From the NCBI GenBank assembly GCA_964587515.1, contig CAZPMO010000096.1:1-18006 (forward strand): a stretch of 18,006 bases of DNA, written 5' to 3'. A model generated the notes under the pieces. That model had not been told where the DNA came from. It worked only from the letters and a program-made list of their open reading frames with translations, and did not search any database. This DNA comes from CAZPMO01 sp964587515. Lineage in GTDB: Bacteria; Pseudomonadota; Alphaproteobacteria; MPNO01. Position 1 is the first letter of the stretch; each line of letters opens with the position of its first letter. Made by a program: the position numbers and the translations under genes. This document shows positions 6,770 through 14,300 of the stretch, piece after piece.

Positions 6770-8364
6770 TCAGTAACCCAGCGCGCAGCCGTCCTTGCGC
6801 GGGTCCGAGCCGCCGATCAGCACGCCGCGCTCACGGTCGATCCACACCGCCTGGCCGCCGCCGAAGGGTAGCGGCGCGGGCCGTACATCGTGGCCCAATG
6901 CGGCGAGCGCGCGCACCGTATCCTCGCCGATGCCGCGCTCGACCCAGAGCACGCCGTCATAGTGAAACACCCGCGGCGCCTCCAGCCCCTGCTGCACGTC
7001 GAGCCCGAAATCGAGCACGTTGCCGAGCAGATGGGTGTGGCCGAACGGCTGATAGTGCCCGCCCATCACGCCGAAACTCATCACCGTCTCGCCGTCCCTG
7101 GTGACGATGCCGGGCATGATGGTGTGGAACGGCCGCTTGCCCGGCGCGATCACGTTGGGATGGGTCTCGTCGACGGTGAACAACGAACCCCGGTTGTGGA
7201 ACATCACGCCGGTCTTGTCGCTGAGGATGCCGGTGCCGAAGCCGTTGAACAGCGAGTTGATGAAGCTGACCGCGTTGCCGTCGCCGTCCACCACCGAGAG
7301 ATAAATCGTGTCCGAGCGCGGCGCCAGCGTCGGCGCCGGCACGTGGTCCATGGCGCGGTCCGGGTCGATGAGCGCGCGCTGTTCGGCCGCGTAGTCCTTC
7401 GACAGCAGCCGGTCCAATGGCACTGCCGTCCTGTCGGGATCGGCGAGATAGGCGTCGCGGTCGCGATAGGCGAGCCGTCCGGCCTCGGCCTGAAGATGAA
7501 GCCGGGTTGGATCAAGCGCCTCCATGCCGGCCACATCGAAGCCCTCGCAGATATTGAGCATGATCAGCGCCACGAAACCCTGACCGTTGGGCGGGCATTC
7601 GAACACCTCGTATCCGCGATAGCTGGTCGAAATCGGATCCACATAGGCGCCCGCATGGGCCGCGAAGTCGGCCATGCTGTGCAGCCCGCCGTGGCGGTTA
7701 AGCGTCGCAACCATGTTTTCGGCGACGCGGCCGTCATAGAAGCCCGGCGGGCCCTCGGCGCGATCGTCCTAAGCGTCGCGGCGAGCTCGGGCTGGCGGAA
7801 AATATCGCCCGGCGCCAGCGGCTTGCCGCCCGGCAGGAATTTCTCGCGCGCCGGCTCGGTCGCGGCCAGCTTGTCGGCGAAACGCGCCCAGTCGGCGGAA
7901 ATGCGCGGCGGCACCGGAAAGCCGTCCTCGGCAAGCGCGATCGCCGGCGCCAGAAGCTCCGCGAACGTCATCCGCCCGTGATCGGTGGTCAGCCGGTGCC
8001 ACGCCTCGACCGCGCCGGGCACCGTCACCGCATGCGCCGAATTCACCGGGATCGCCGCCATGCCGTGGTCGCGGTACCAGCCGGGCTCGGCGGCGGCCAC
8101 CGCCGCGCCGGAACCGTTATAGGCGATGACCGGCGCGCCGGACGGCGCATAAAGGACGAAGCAATCGCCGCCGATGCCGGTCATCTGGGGTTCGATCACC
8201 GCCAGCACCGCGCCGGCGCAGATCGCCGCGTCCATGGCGTTGCCGCCGGATTTCAGGGTCTCGATCGCCGCCAGCGTGGCGCGCGGATGAGAAGTCGCGG
8301 CCATCGCCGTCGGCGCATAGACGGCCGACCGGGTCGGGGTCTGAAAATCACGCATGGCGGGCAT
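6770..8364 (-). pseudogene. Gamma-glutamyltransferase-family gene split by a one-base frameshift
   Basis: Two frames read as one protein of about 530 residues, the normal length. The N-terminal part (ATG 8364, or the more family-like MRDFQTP start at 8355) covers MAATSHPRATLAAIETLKSG and GGNAMDAAI-type motifs, and runs to LAATLRTIA near 7762. The C-terminal part resumes as EGPPGFYDGRVAEN and continues to GY before the stop at 6770. A single missing base at about 7757-7761 (GCGCC, where GCGGCC would restore A-A-E-G) explains the switch. The predicted autoprocessing/nucleophile Thr is at 7307-7309 (DTIYLSVVDGDGNAVS), as in YwrD-like members. Enzymes of this family cleave gamma-glutamyl bonds and are often exported; no clear signal peptide is visible here. 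The shift may be a real mutation or an assembly error; both halves otherwise look conserved. Confidence 0.8.
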
Positions 8365-8444
8365 TCTAGTGTGTTATCCCGCACGGTGGAATTGTTCGTG
8401 GGGAATCGAAGCGTCAGCAACACACCCCGCGTGTCACCTCGCTC

Positions 8445-8538
8445 GTCATGCGCGGGCTCGACCCGCGCATCCCCGGGTGAGGACGCGACGATCAGGCTCG
8501 ACGCATTGGGAGATGGCCGGGTCAAGCCCGGCCATGAC
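8445..8538. repeat. Alphaproteobacterial paired-palindrome repeat element
   Basis: Between the GGT-like and Pht5-like genes lie two palindromes: ATGCGCGGG/CCCGCGCAT (8448-8456 and 8462-8470, 5-base loop) and ATGGCCGGG/CCCGGCCAT (8513-8521 and 8527-8535, 5-base loop). The outer ends GTCATG (8445) and CATGAC (8538) are also inverted. From memory, this GTCATGSSCGGG-type unit occurs in many copies in Bradyrhizobium and Rhodospirillales relatives and produces MAGSSPAMT or SWPGLTRPS peptides when translated. It fills most of 8365-8557, where I see no gene. Confidence 0.75.
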
Positions 8539-8557
8539 AGCAGGGGGTACGTCGCCG

Positions 8558-9553
8558 TCAGATTTCGTAAGTTGTCGGCGCGAAGAAATCCTCGATTGGC
8601 AGGTCGCCGTCGAGATAACCCTGCTCGCGGGCGTAGCGCACGAAGGTCTCGACGGTGTGGCTGTTGCCGGCGACGCCGTGCGACCACGGTTCTGGACCGT
8701 AATCGCGGCGTTCCTCCTCGACGATGAAGGCCGCGCCCGGCAGGCTCAACCGCTTCGGGCTGGCGAAATAATACTCGTCGCACAGGCGCTGCGCCTCGCG
8801 GAACGCCACCACCAGCCGCTCGGCGATCCACGGTTTCTCGGCGGCGAGACGCTGATGCATCACCACCGTGTGGGTGATGGGATAGATGCCGGTTTTCCTG
8901 AAGTACGCGACCTGTTCGGCGCGCGCGTCGGGGAACAACCGCCGGATGCGCGGGTCGCCGGCGGCGAACTCGTCGGGCGGCTCGGGCGACATGATGGCGT
9001 CCACCTCGCCGTCGATCAGCAATTGCCCAGGGCCCTTGTCGGGGACGATGGTGAGATCGATATGGGGCGGCACTACGTAGGAGTTGACCTCTTCCTCGTT
9101 GGTCACCCACGCCATGTCCTCGGGCGCCAGCCCGTAATGCTCCTTCAGCATGCCGCGCAGCCAGAGGTTCACCGTATAGCGGAAGGCCGGGCTCGCGATG
9201 CGCTTGCCCTTTAACTCGCTGGGATGGGTAAATGGCGCGTCGGCGTGGCAATAGAGATAGCCCAGCACCGCCATGCGCAGCGGGAAGATGGGCAGCGCCA
9301 CGCAGGGCTCGCCACGAGCGCGCGCCGCCACGTACCACGACATGGACATCTCGGCCACGTCGAACTCCTCATAGACCGGGCGGACGCAGAACTCGCGGAT
9401 ATCGTCGGTGGTGATGTCGAGCGCGAGCCCCTCGGCGCGGACCCTGCCGTCGATCAGCGGCCGGATACGGTCGTAATCCGCCATCGCGACCTTCAGCGTG
9501 ACGTCCGCTTCCCGTGATTGCGATACTAAACCGGCGCTGTCGTCTGGGGTCAT
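8558..9553 (-). CDS. 4,5-dihydroxyphthalate decarboxylase (Pht5)-like protein, SBP fold
   Basis: I start at ATG 9553 (331 residues), because GGAG at 9562-9565 lies eight bases upstream; the in-frame GTG at 9562 has no usable site. After a short leader, LKVAMADYDRIRPLIDGRV (20-38), EEFDVAEMSMSWYVAARARG (62-81) and VALPIFPLRM (85-94) match the opening of Pht5-type 4,5-dihydroxyphthalate decarboxylases and related substrate-binding-fold proteins. There is no signal peptide or lipobox, so it should be cytosolic. Pht5 decarboxylates a phthalate catabolite to protocatechuate. Many homologues are annotated only as ABC binding proteins and the residues needed for catalysis are not certain to me, so activity is unproven. 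No phthalate dioxygenase or permease gene is nearby. Confidence 0.75.
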   Translation of the reverse strand: MTPDDSAGLVSQSREADVTLKVAMADYDRIRPLIDGRVRAEGLALDITTDDIREFCVRPVYEEFDVAEMSMSWYVAARARGEPCVALPIFPLRMAVLGYLYCHADAPFTHPSELKGKRIASPAFRYTVNLWLRGMLKEHYGLAPEDMAWVTNEEEVNSYVVPPHIDLTIVPDKGPGQLLIDGEVDAIMSPEPPDEFAAGDPRIRRLFPDARAEQVAYFRKTGIYPITHTVVMHQRLAAEKPWIAERLVVAFREAQRLCDEYYFASPKRLSLPGAAFIVEEERRDYGPEPWSHGVAGNSHTVETFVRYAREQGYLDGDLPIEDFFAPTTYEI

Positions 9554-9619
9554 GGCGGTCACTCCATGCGATTGGGGTCAGAATTCCGTGGCGCGATTAC
9601 AACAGCGGCGTGTATTCCC

Positions 9620-9823
9620 CGTCAAGACGCACCCTGCGTCCTGGATGGGCCAATCGACGGAAGGAGCTCCCTCGCCTATGTGGAACAGATTCTGGTCCCG
9701 ACGCTCGCGCCAGGCGACATCGTGATCATGGTTAATCTCGGCAGCCACAACGGAAAGCCGGAGCGCAGCGCCATTCGCGCCGCCGGCGCAAAGCTTCTCT
9801 TCCTGCCGCCCTCTCACAAATTC
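9620..9823 (+). pseudogene. IS630-family transposase remnant
   Basis: In the frame of 9638 the sequence reads VLDGPIDGRSSLAYVEQILV, then PTLAPGDIVIMVNLGSHNG and AAGAKLLFLPPS. This is the core of an IS630 DDE transposase. The usual MDNLGSHK is MVNLGSHN, so a catalytic Asp has become Val. The N-terminal region and the segment after LPP (normally YSPDLNPIE) are missing. No terminal repeats or target duplication were found. It is a decayed fragment in the gap between the Pht5-like gene and the small gene at 9855. Confidence 0.75.
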
Positions 9824-9854
9824 AGGCTATGCTCCATCAAAAATGGATCATGCT

Positions 9855-10133
9855 CTAGTGAGGCGTTATGTCTTCCAGCCAGATGGTTTCGATGGGCGTG
9901 GTCGACATGCCGTCGGCTTCACCGAGTACCGCGCGCATTTTGTCGGACGCGAAAAATTCCTTTACGCCCGCCACCTCGGACGGTTCCATCTCGCCGACAA
10001 CGTGGACCCGGTTGGGATCGTCGATGCCTCGCGCCAGCCGCCAGCGTCCTATGGGCGGTGGCGGATTGGCCGAGAAAAGCGTGATCCACTGGTCGAAATC
10101 TTTCAGGCGATGATCGAATACGACGACTGGCAT
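9855..10133 (-). CDS. Small conserved-looking protein, possible dimeric alpha/beta-barrel fold
   Basis: ATG 10133 follows GGGAG, spaced seven bases, and the frame ends in TAG at 9855. The 92-residue product starts MPVVVFDHRLKDFDQWITLF and has a variable PPPP loop, then RVHVVGEMEPSEVAGVKEFF and a C-terminal TPIETIWLED strand. The strand-helix-strand-strand-helix-strand order resembles ferredoxin-like dimeric alpha/beta-barrel proteins (the ABM/EthD type), but I recognise no specific family or catalytic residue. There is no signal peptide or membrane segment. It lies downstream of the cyclase gene on the same strand, 109 bases away. Coding is well supported by start signal, codon pattern and peptide composition; function unknown. 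Confidence 0.7.
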   Translation of the reverse strand: MPVVVFDHRLKDFDQWITLFSANPPPPIGRWRLARGIDDPNRVHVVGEMEPSEVAGVKEFFASDKMRAVLGEADGMSTTPIETIWLEDITPH

Positions 10134-10242
10134 TTGGTCTCTCCCTGTAAGTTATTCCGAATGCGTTGTTCAACGTCGCAAGCCTACGTCGAACCAGTCC
10201 AAATGGCACGCCCTTTCCGATTGGTCACGATCGCTAAAAGTA

Positions 10243-12006
10243 CTATGTCGCCGCTCCAGCTTTGCGGAGGCCGTCGAGGAAGTGCTCCATGTCGTAATCG
10301 TTCTTGTAGCGCCATATGATATTCGGCCGGTCCGAGCTATCAGGCAAAAATTCGCGGTATGTATACAAGGCGGTGCGCGCCTCCTCGATCCGCCCGAGAT
10401 GTCCCAAACTCGAGGCCAAAACGAGATATGCATCGGGGTTTCGGGAAAGACGCTGGATGGCGCGTTCCGTCGCCTCGACGGCGTCTTCGTATTCGCGCGC
10501 CGTAAAATAGGCCAGCCCGATGCCCCACATCCAGGCCCCGCGGCGGGGATCACGTGGCGAGAGAACGACCGCTCTTTCCATCCGCGAGAGGCCCTCGATC
10601 GGCTGGCCCTGAAGCGTCAGCGCCGCTCCCAGGATATGCTGCGCGGCCGCGTTGTTGGGATTCAGCTCCACTGCGCGTTCCCCCGCCAAGACCGCCCGAT
10701 CGATCTCGTGACACCAGTTCCATGCCATGGCCAGGATCGCGTGGGCTTCGGAGTCGAAATCGTCGAGCGAGACGGCGCGACTCGCGGCATCGACGAATTC
10801 CTTTCGTCCCTGGTCCGTGCGACTCGCCGGAACCAACCAGAACGCGCGATGATAGGACCACGCGATGCCGGCATAGGCGCGGGCATAATCGGGGTCGACC
10901 TCGATGGCCTTAAGGAAATAATCGCGCCCCGTCATGATGCTGTTTTCATCGATGGCGAAGACGTGGCCGTAGCCATGTTGCACCAATTCCCATGCGTTCA
11001 GGTTTTGCGGCGTCTTCGTCCGCGCGCCGGCCGGTTGCGAATAGGTCAGTTCCGGCGCGACGGTCGCCGCGATGCGCTGGCTGAGCTCGTCCTGCAGATC
11101 GAAGATGTCGGCGAGGTCGCGGTCGTAGCGCTCGGCCCAGACATGATGGCCGTTCTCGGAGTTGATGAGCTGGGCGGTGACGCGGATGCGCTGGCCGGCC
11201 TTGTGGATGCTGCCCTCGATCACGTAGCGCGCGCCCAGTTCCTCGCCGACTTTGCGAATGTCGGGCGACTGGCCCTTATAAGCGAAGGTTGAATTGCGGG
11301 CGATAACCGGGAACGAGCGCCACAGCGACAACGCGATGATGACATCCTCGGTCAGCCCATCGGCGAAGACTTCGTCGGCCGGATCGCCCGACAGGTTCTC
11401 GAACGGCAACACCGCCACGGCGGGGCGCAAAAACATCGCGTCGTCGGACACCGCCACCTCAGACCGATCATCGCTGGACTGCGCCAGAATTCGGTAGACG
11501 TGAACGGGATCGGCGATGTTCTTGACCATCTGCTCGCCGAGATCGTCATAGTCGAGTTCGAGCTTGTGGCGCACCTGTTCGTACACCGAGGCTGAGATGG
11601 AGGTTCCGCCGGCGTCGGCGAGCCCTTCGATCCGCGCCGCCACATTGACCCCGTCGCCGTAGAGGTCGTCGCCGTCGACGATCACGTCGCCCACATTGAT
11701 GCCCAGGCGCAGCTCGAAGCGCGCGTCTTCCGCGTTCCCGGCATTGCGCTGAACCATGAGCCGCTGGACATCGACGGCGTGCTGAACCGCGTCCACGGCG
11801 GACGGAAACTCTATCAGGGTGCCGTCGCCCGTGGTCTTCACGATGCGCCCGCCATACTCCTCCACCTTGGGATGAAGGAGTTCCTTGCGCAGCGCCTTGA
11901 GCCGCGCCAGCGTCCCGGTCTCGTCGTCGCGCATCAGCCGGGAATAGCCGACCACGTCGGCGGCCAGGATCGCCGCCAGCCTTCGTTGAACGCGTTGTTC
12001 GGCCAT
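10243..12006 (-). CDS. Class III adenylate/guanylate cyclase with TolB-like and TPR domains
   Basis: The 587-residue protein has three parts. Residues about 10-170 are a class III cyclase catalytic domain: metal-binding D17 (AAILAADVVGYSRLM) and D61 (KTTGDGTL), and the transition-state pair N121 and R125 (YGDGVNVAARIE) are all present, so catalysis is plausible. Residues about 195-310 match a TolB-like domain (AVAVLPFENLSGDPADEVFADGLTEDV). Residues about 345 to the end are TPR-like helical repeats (DPDYARAYAGIAW, NPNNAAAQHILGAAL, NPDAYLVLASSLGHLG). It has no membrane segment. It would make cAMP or cGMP in response to a cytosolic or TPR-bound partner, which is not identifiable. ATG 12006 has GGGAGG nine to eleven bases upstream, inside a hairpin. 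The SnoaL-like gene precedes it on the same strand by 51 bases. Confidence 0.92.
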   Translation of the reverse strand: MAEQRVQRRLAAILAADVVGYSRLMRDDETGTLARLKALRKELLHPKVEEYGGRIVKTTGDGTLIEFPSAVDAVQHAVDVQRLMVQRNAGNAEDARFELRLGINVGDVIVDGDDLYGDGVNVAARIEGLADAGGTSISASVYEQVRHKLELDYDDLGEQMVKNIADPVHVYRILAQSSDDRSEVAVSDDAMFLRPAVAVLPFENLSGDPADEVFADGLTEDVIIALSLWRSFPVIARNSTFAYKGQSPDIRKVGEELGARYVIEGSIHKAGQRIRVTAQLINSENGHHVWAERYDRDLADIFDLQDELSQRIAATVAPELTYSQPAGARTKTPQNLNAWELVQHGYGHVFAIDENSIMTGRDYFLKAIEVDPDYARAYAGIAWSYHRAFWLVPASRTDQGRKEFVDAASRAVSLDDFDSEAHAILAMAWNWCHEIDRAVLAGERAVELNPNNAAAQHILGAALTLQGQPIEGLSRMERAVVLSPRDPRRGAWMWGIGLAYFTAREYEDAVEATERAIQRLSRNPDAYLVLASSLGHLGRIEEARTALYTYREFLPDSSDRPNIIWRYKNDYDMEHFLDGLRKAGAAT

Positions 12007-12015
12007 AAAGACCGT

Positions 12016-12043
12016 TCCCTCCCAGGCGCGGTGCCGGGAGGGA
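12016..12043 (-). promoter_or_regulatory. Hairpin covering the cyclase ribosome binding site
   Basis: Read on the minus strand, TCCCTCCC (12043-12036) pairs perfectly with GGGAGGGA (12023-12016). The 12-base loop contains a further GGC/GCC pairing, with a T bulge. The 3' arm is the Shine-Dalgarno sequence of the cyclase gene, nine bases before its ATG. The structure should mask the ribosome binding site unless it is opened; it might also act as an intergenic transcription stop after the SnoaL gene. Confidence 0.55.
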
Positions 12044-12057
12044 GTTTAGGGTGCGTG

Positions 12058-12669
12058 TCACGGAGTGTCTATCGGCGCGCCGCCTTTCAACCACCGCGCG
12101 CCGCGCGCGTAAAGCGCTTCCGCCTCGGGTCCTTTCCAGCCGGGCATGTCGGGTTTCACCTGGTAGCCGATACCGGCCTGGAAATAGGCGAGATGACGAT
12201 ATCCTTCCGGGAACCGCGCCAGACGGCCCGCGTCCAGCACCAGCGATTGGGACGGATCGACAGGATCGGCGCGGTCGATCTCGTAGATGGGTTGGCGCAA
12301 AACGAACCCCCAGCGGTCGTCGCGCTTTTCCAGAAAATCATAGAAACGCCCCATGCAGACGATGTCGCAAAGAACGTCGTGTATGAGGCCTCTTTGGGAA
12401 ATGGTCATTCGGGACTGCGCGATGGCGCGCTCGCCGGCCAGATCGATCGACGACGCGCCCATGGTGTGCAGAATCTTGATGTCGCGCTCCCAGGCGTCGC
12501 GCCGCACCGCGACGAATTCCTCGCCGGTGCCCTGCCACCAGGTCGCCATCATGCGCCCGTCGTCGTGCCAGACGGTGCGAAAGCGCTCCCAATCGCCGGA
12601 ATCGCTCCATATCACCCAATTTTCCAGCAAATCGTGGATTTCCAGACGATCGACCGTCTCACTCCGCAT
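12058..12669 (-). CDS. SnoaL/NTF2-like family protein
   Basis: I choose ATG 12669 because GGGAG lies eight bases upstream; an in-frame extension to 12804 gives non-homologous, Arg-rich sequence. The 203-residue protein opens with the SnoaL pattern: DRLEIHDLLENWVIWSDSGD (7-26), then WERFRTVWHDDGRM (27-40) and later WGFVLRQPIYEIDR (120-133). SnoaL-like domains are cone-shaped alpha+beta barrels found in polyketide cyclases, isomerases, dehydratases and ligand-binding proteins. The C-terminal 60 residues (PSQSLVLDAG to the end) extend past the usual domain. It is divergent from the VOC gene at 12819 and probably co-transcribed with the cyclase. Substrate unknown. Confidence 0.8.
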   Translation of the reverse strand: MRSETVDRLEIHDLLENWVIWSDSGDWERFRTVWHDDGRMMATWWQGTGEEFVAVRRDAWERDIKILHTMGASSIDLAGERAIAQSRMTISQRGLIHDVLCDIVCMGRFYDFLEKRDDRWGFVLRQPIYEIDRADPVDPSQSLVLDAGRLARFPEGYRHLAYFQAGIGYQVKPDMPGWKGPEAEALYARGARWLKGGAPIDTP

Positions 12670-12818
12670 CGTTCCGACTCCCGAATCAGGCAAATTCCGC
12701 CAGATTGAGCCTAACCGGACCAATCCGGGCGACTCTTGATGTGGGTCAATGTGCCGCCGTCGCGTTGTATTCAGAATTTCAGATCTAAAGAGAAATAACG
12801 CCAAGCGAGGACATCGCC

Positions 12819-13370
12819 ATGAGCAGCCGCCCGACGCCGAAACTGACCCATTTCGCCCTTTTCGTCAGGGATCTTCCCAAGATGGAGGAATTTTATACCA
12901 AGGTGATGGGGCTGACCGTCACCGATCGCGGGCAGGCGACTTCCGCCCCGGTTCAGATGGTTTTCATGTCGAGCGATCCCGCCGAACACCATCAATTCGT
13001 TCTGGTGAGCGGAAGGCCGGACGACGTGAACTTCTCGCTCAACCAACAGATGTCGTTCGTGGTCGACTCGATCGACGAACTTCGCGACATGCGCAACCGG
13101 GTCCTGGGCGCGGAATTGGAGATCAAGAACACTGTGACGCACGGCAACGCCTGGTCGATCTATTTCGACGATCCCGAGGGCAATCTGGTCGAAAATTACG
13201 TCCACACACCGTGGTACGTCCCGCAACCGCACAGCATCGCCTTCGACCTCGATCAGCCAAACAGCCAGATCATGGCGTTTACCGAGGCCCATTGCCGCGA
13301 AGATCCGCTGTTCATGAGCAAGGCCGATCGAGAGACCGAGATGGCGAAGATGATGGCGGCGGACGCCTGA
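12819..13370 (+). CDS. VOC family protein (extradiol dioxygenase-like)
   Basis: ATG 12819 follows GAGG, eight bases upstream. The 183-residue protein begins LTHFALFVRDLPKMEEFYTKVMG (9-31), has a mid-strand QQMSFVVDSIDELRDM (76-91) and YFDDPEGNLVENYV (115-128), which is the ring-cleavage-type VOC layout. H11 and E125 are in canonical metal-ligand positions. The second canonical His is replaced by Gln (Q76 or Q77), although H57-H58 lie nearby. Metal binding may therefore differ from classical extradiol dioxygenases. A C-terminal extension of about 50 residues follows the VOC core. The gene is divergent from the SnoaL-like gene and convergent with purC. Confidence 0.82.
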   Translation: MSSRPTPKLTHFALFVRDLPKMEEFYTKVMGLTVTDRGQATSAPVQMVFMSSDPAEHHQFVLVSGRPDDVNFSLNQQMSFVVDSIDELRDMRNRVLGAELEIKNTVTHGNAWSIYFDDPEGNLVENYVHTPWYVPQPHSIAFDLDQPNSQIMAFTEAHCREDPLFMSKADRETEMAKMMAADA

Positions 13371-13389
13371 TACCGGCCGCCGGAGTCTC

Positions 13390-14286
13390 TCACCCAGTCA
13401 GCAGGGTCTCGGCTTCCTGGTATTTCTCGGTGGTGCGGGCGACCACGTCGGCGGGAAGTTCGGGCGCGGGCGGGGTATGGTCCCAGCCGCTCTGGTCGAG
13501 CCAGTCGCGCACATACTGCTTGTCGAAGGATGGCGGATTGGCGCCGGGGCGGTATTCCGAAACCGGCCAGAAGCGCGATGAATCGGGCGTCAGAATTTCG
13601 TCGATCAGCACCACGTTACCCGCCTCGTCGAGGCCGAACTCCATCTTGGTGTCAGCAATGATGATGCCGCGGGACCGTGCGTATTCGCGCGCCTCCTGAT
13701 AGATGGTCACCGAAATGCGCCGTACCTGGTCGGCGATGTCGGCGCCGACCAGATCGACCATGTCGTCGAACGAGATGTTTTCGTCATGATCGCCCACGTC
13801 CGCCTTGGTGGACGGCGTGAACAGCGGCTCCGGCAGGATTTCCGCGTTGGTCAGACCTTGCGGAAGGGGGATGCCGCACACCTCGCCGGTCTTCTGATAG
13901 TCGCGCCAGCCGCTGCCCACCAGATAGCCGCGCACGATGGCCTCGACCGGCAGCGGCTTAAGACGCCGCACCACCGAGGCGCGCCCGCCCAGGCGGCGGC
14001 GTTCGGCCGCGTCCGGCACCGCTGTTTCCAGCGGCGTGTCGGACAGATGGTTGGGCACGATATGGGCCGTGCGCGCGCACCAGAAATTGGTCAGGCTGGT
14101 CAGCACGCGGCCCTTGTCGGGGATCGGCGTCGGCAACACCACGTCGTATGCGGAGATGCGGTCGGTGGCGACGATCAGAAGCTCGTCGTCGCCCACCGCG
14201 TACATGTCGCGCACCTTGCCCTTGCCGATAAGATCCAGACCCTTCAGGTCGGACTCCAGCAGCGCCTCCACCGTCTCCGTGCTCAC
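13390..14286 (-). CDS. purC: Phosphoribosylaminoimidazole-succinocarboxamide synthase
   Basis: GTG 14286 is the start, because AGGAG lies eight bases upstream and extensions to 14409 are not homologous. The 298-residue enzyme joins CAIR and aspartate in purine synthesis, using ATP, to give SAICAR. Visible motifs are GKGKVRD (21-27), VATDRISAYDVVLP (39-52), VEAIVRGYLVGSGW (114-127), FTPSTKAD (156-163), IADTKMEFG (210-218, the family signature) and IDEILTPDSSRFW (228-240). The length fits the longer, yeast Ade1-like type, not the 237-residue E. coli type. It begins 14 bases after the stop of the PhyH-type dioxygenase, so they are likely co-transcribed, an unusual position for a purine gene. Confidence 0.95.
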   Translation of the reverse strand: MSTETVEALLESDLKGLDLIGKGKVRDMYAVGDDELLIVATDRISAYDVVLPTPIPDKGRVLTSLTNFWCARTAHIVPNHLSDTPLETAVPDAAERRRLGGRASVVRRLKPLPVEAIVRGYLVGSGWRDYQKTGEVCGIPLPQGLTNAEILPEPLFTPSTKADVGDHDENISFDDMVDLVGADIADQVRRISVTIYQEAREYARSRGIIIADTKMEFGLDEAGNVVLIDEILTPDSSRFWPVSEYRPGANPPSFDKQYVRDWLDQSGWDHTPPAPELPADVVARTTEKYQEAETLLTG

Positions 14287-14300
14287 GTCAAATTCTCCTG

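Noticed and set aside
7757..7761. Programmed ribosomal frameshift in the GGT-like gene
   Set aside because: There is no slippery heptamer or downstream structure, and no family precedent that I know; a lost base is simpler.
6890..7981. Antisense open frame of 363 codons over the GGT-like gene
   Set aside because: The opposite strand carries clear GGT motifs across the whole length; the antisense product has no recognisable domain.
9571..9586. ATTGGGGTCAGAATTC as a REP/RAYT-type element
   Set aside because: It recalls motifs seen near such elements, but there is one short copy with no partner palindrome.
10282..11292. Antisense frame of 336 codons over the cyclase gene
   Set aside because: It is a shadow of the TPR and TolB-like coding region, with no start signal or domain.
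12670..12804. N-terminal extension of the SnoaL-like gene
   Set aside because: The added residues are basic and unlike the family, while ATG 12669 has its own GGGAG site.
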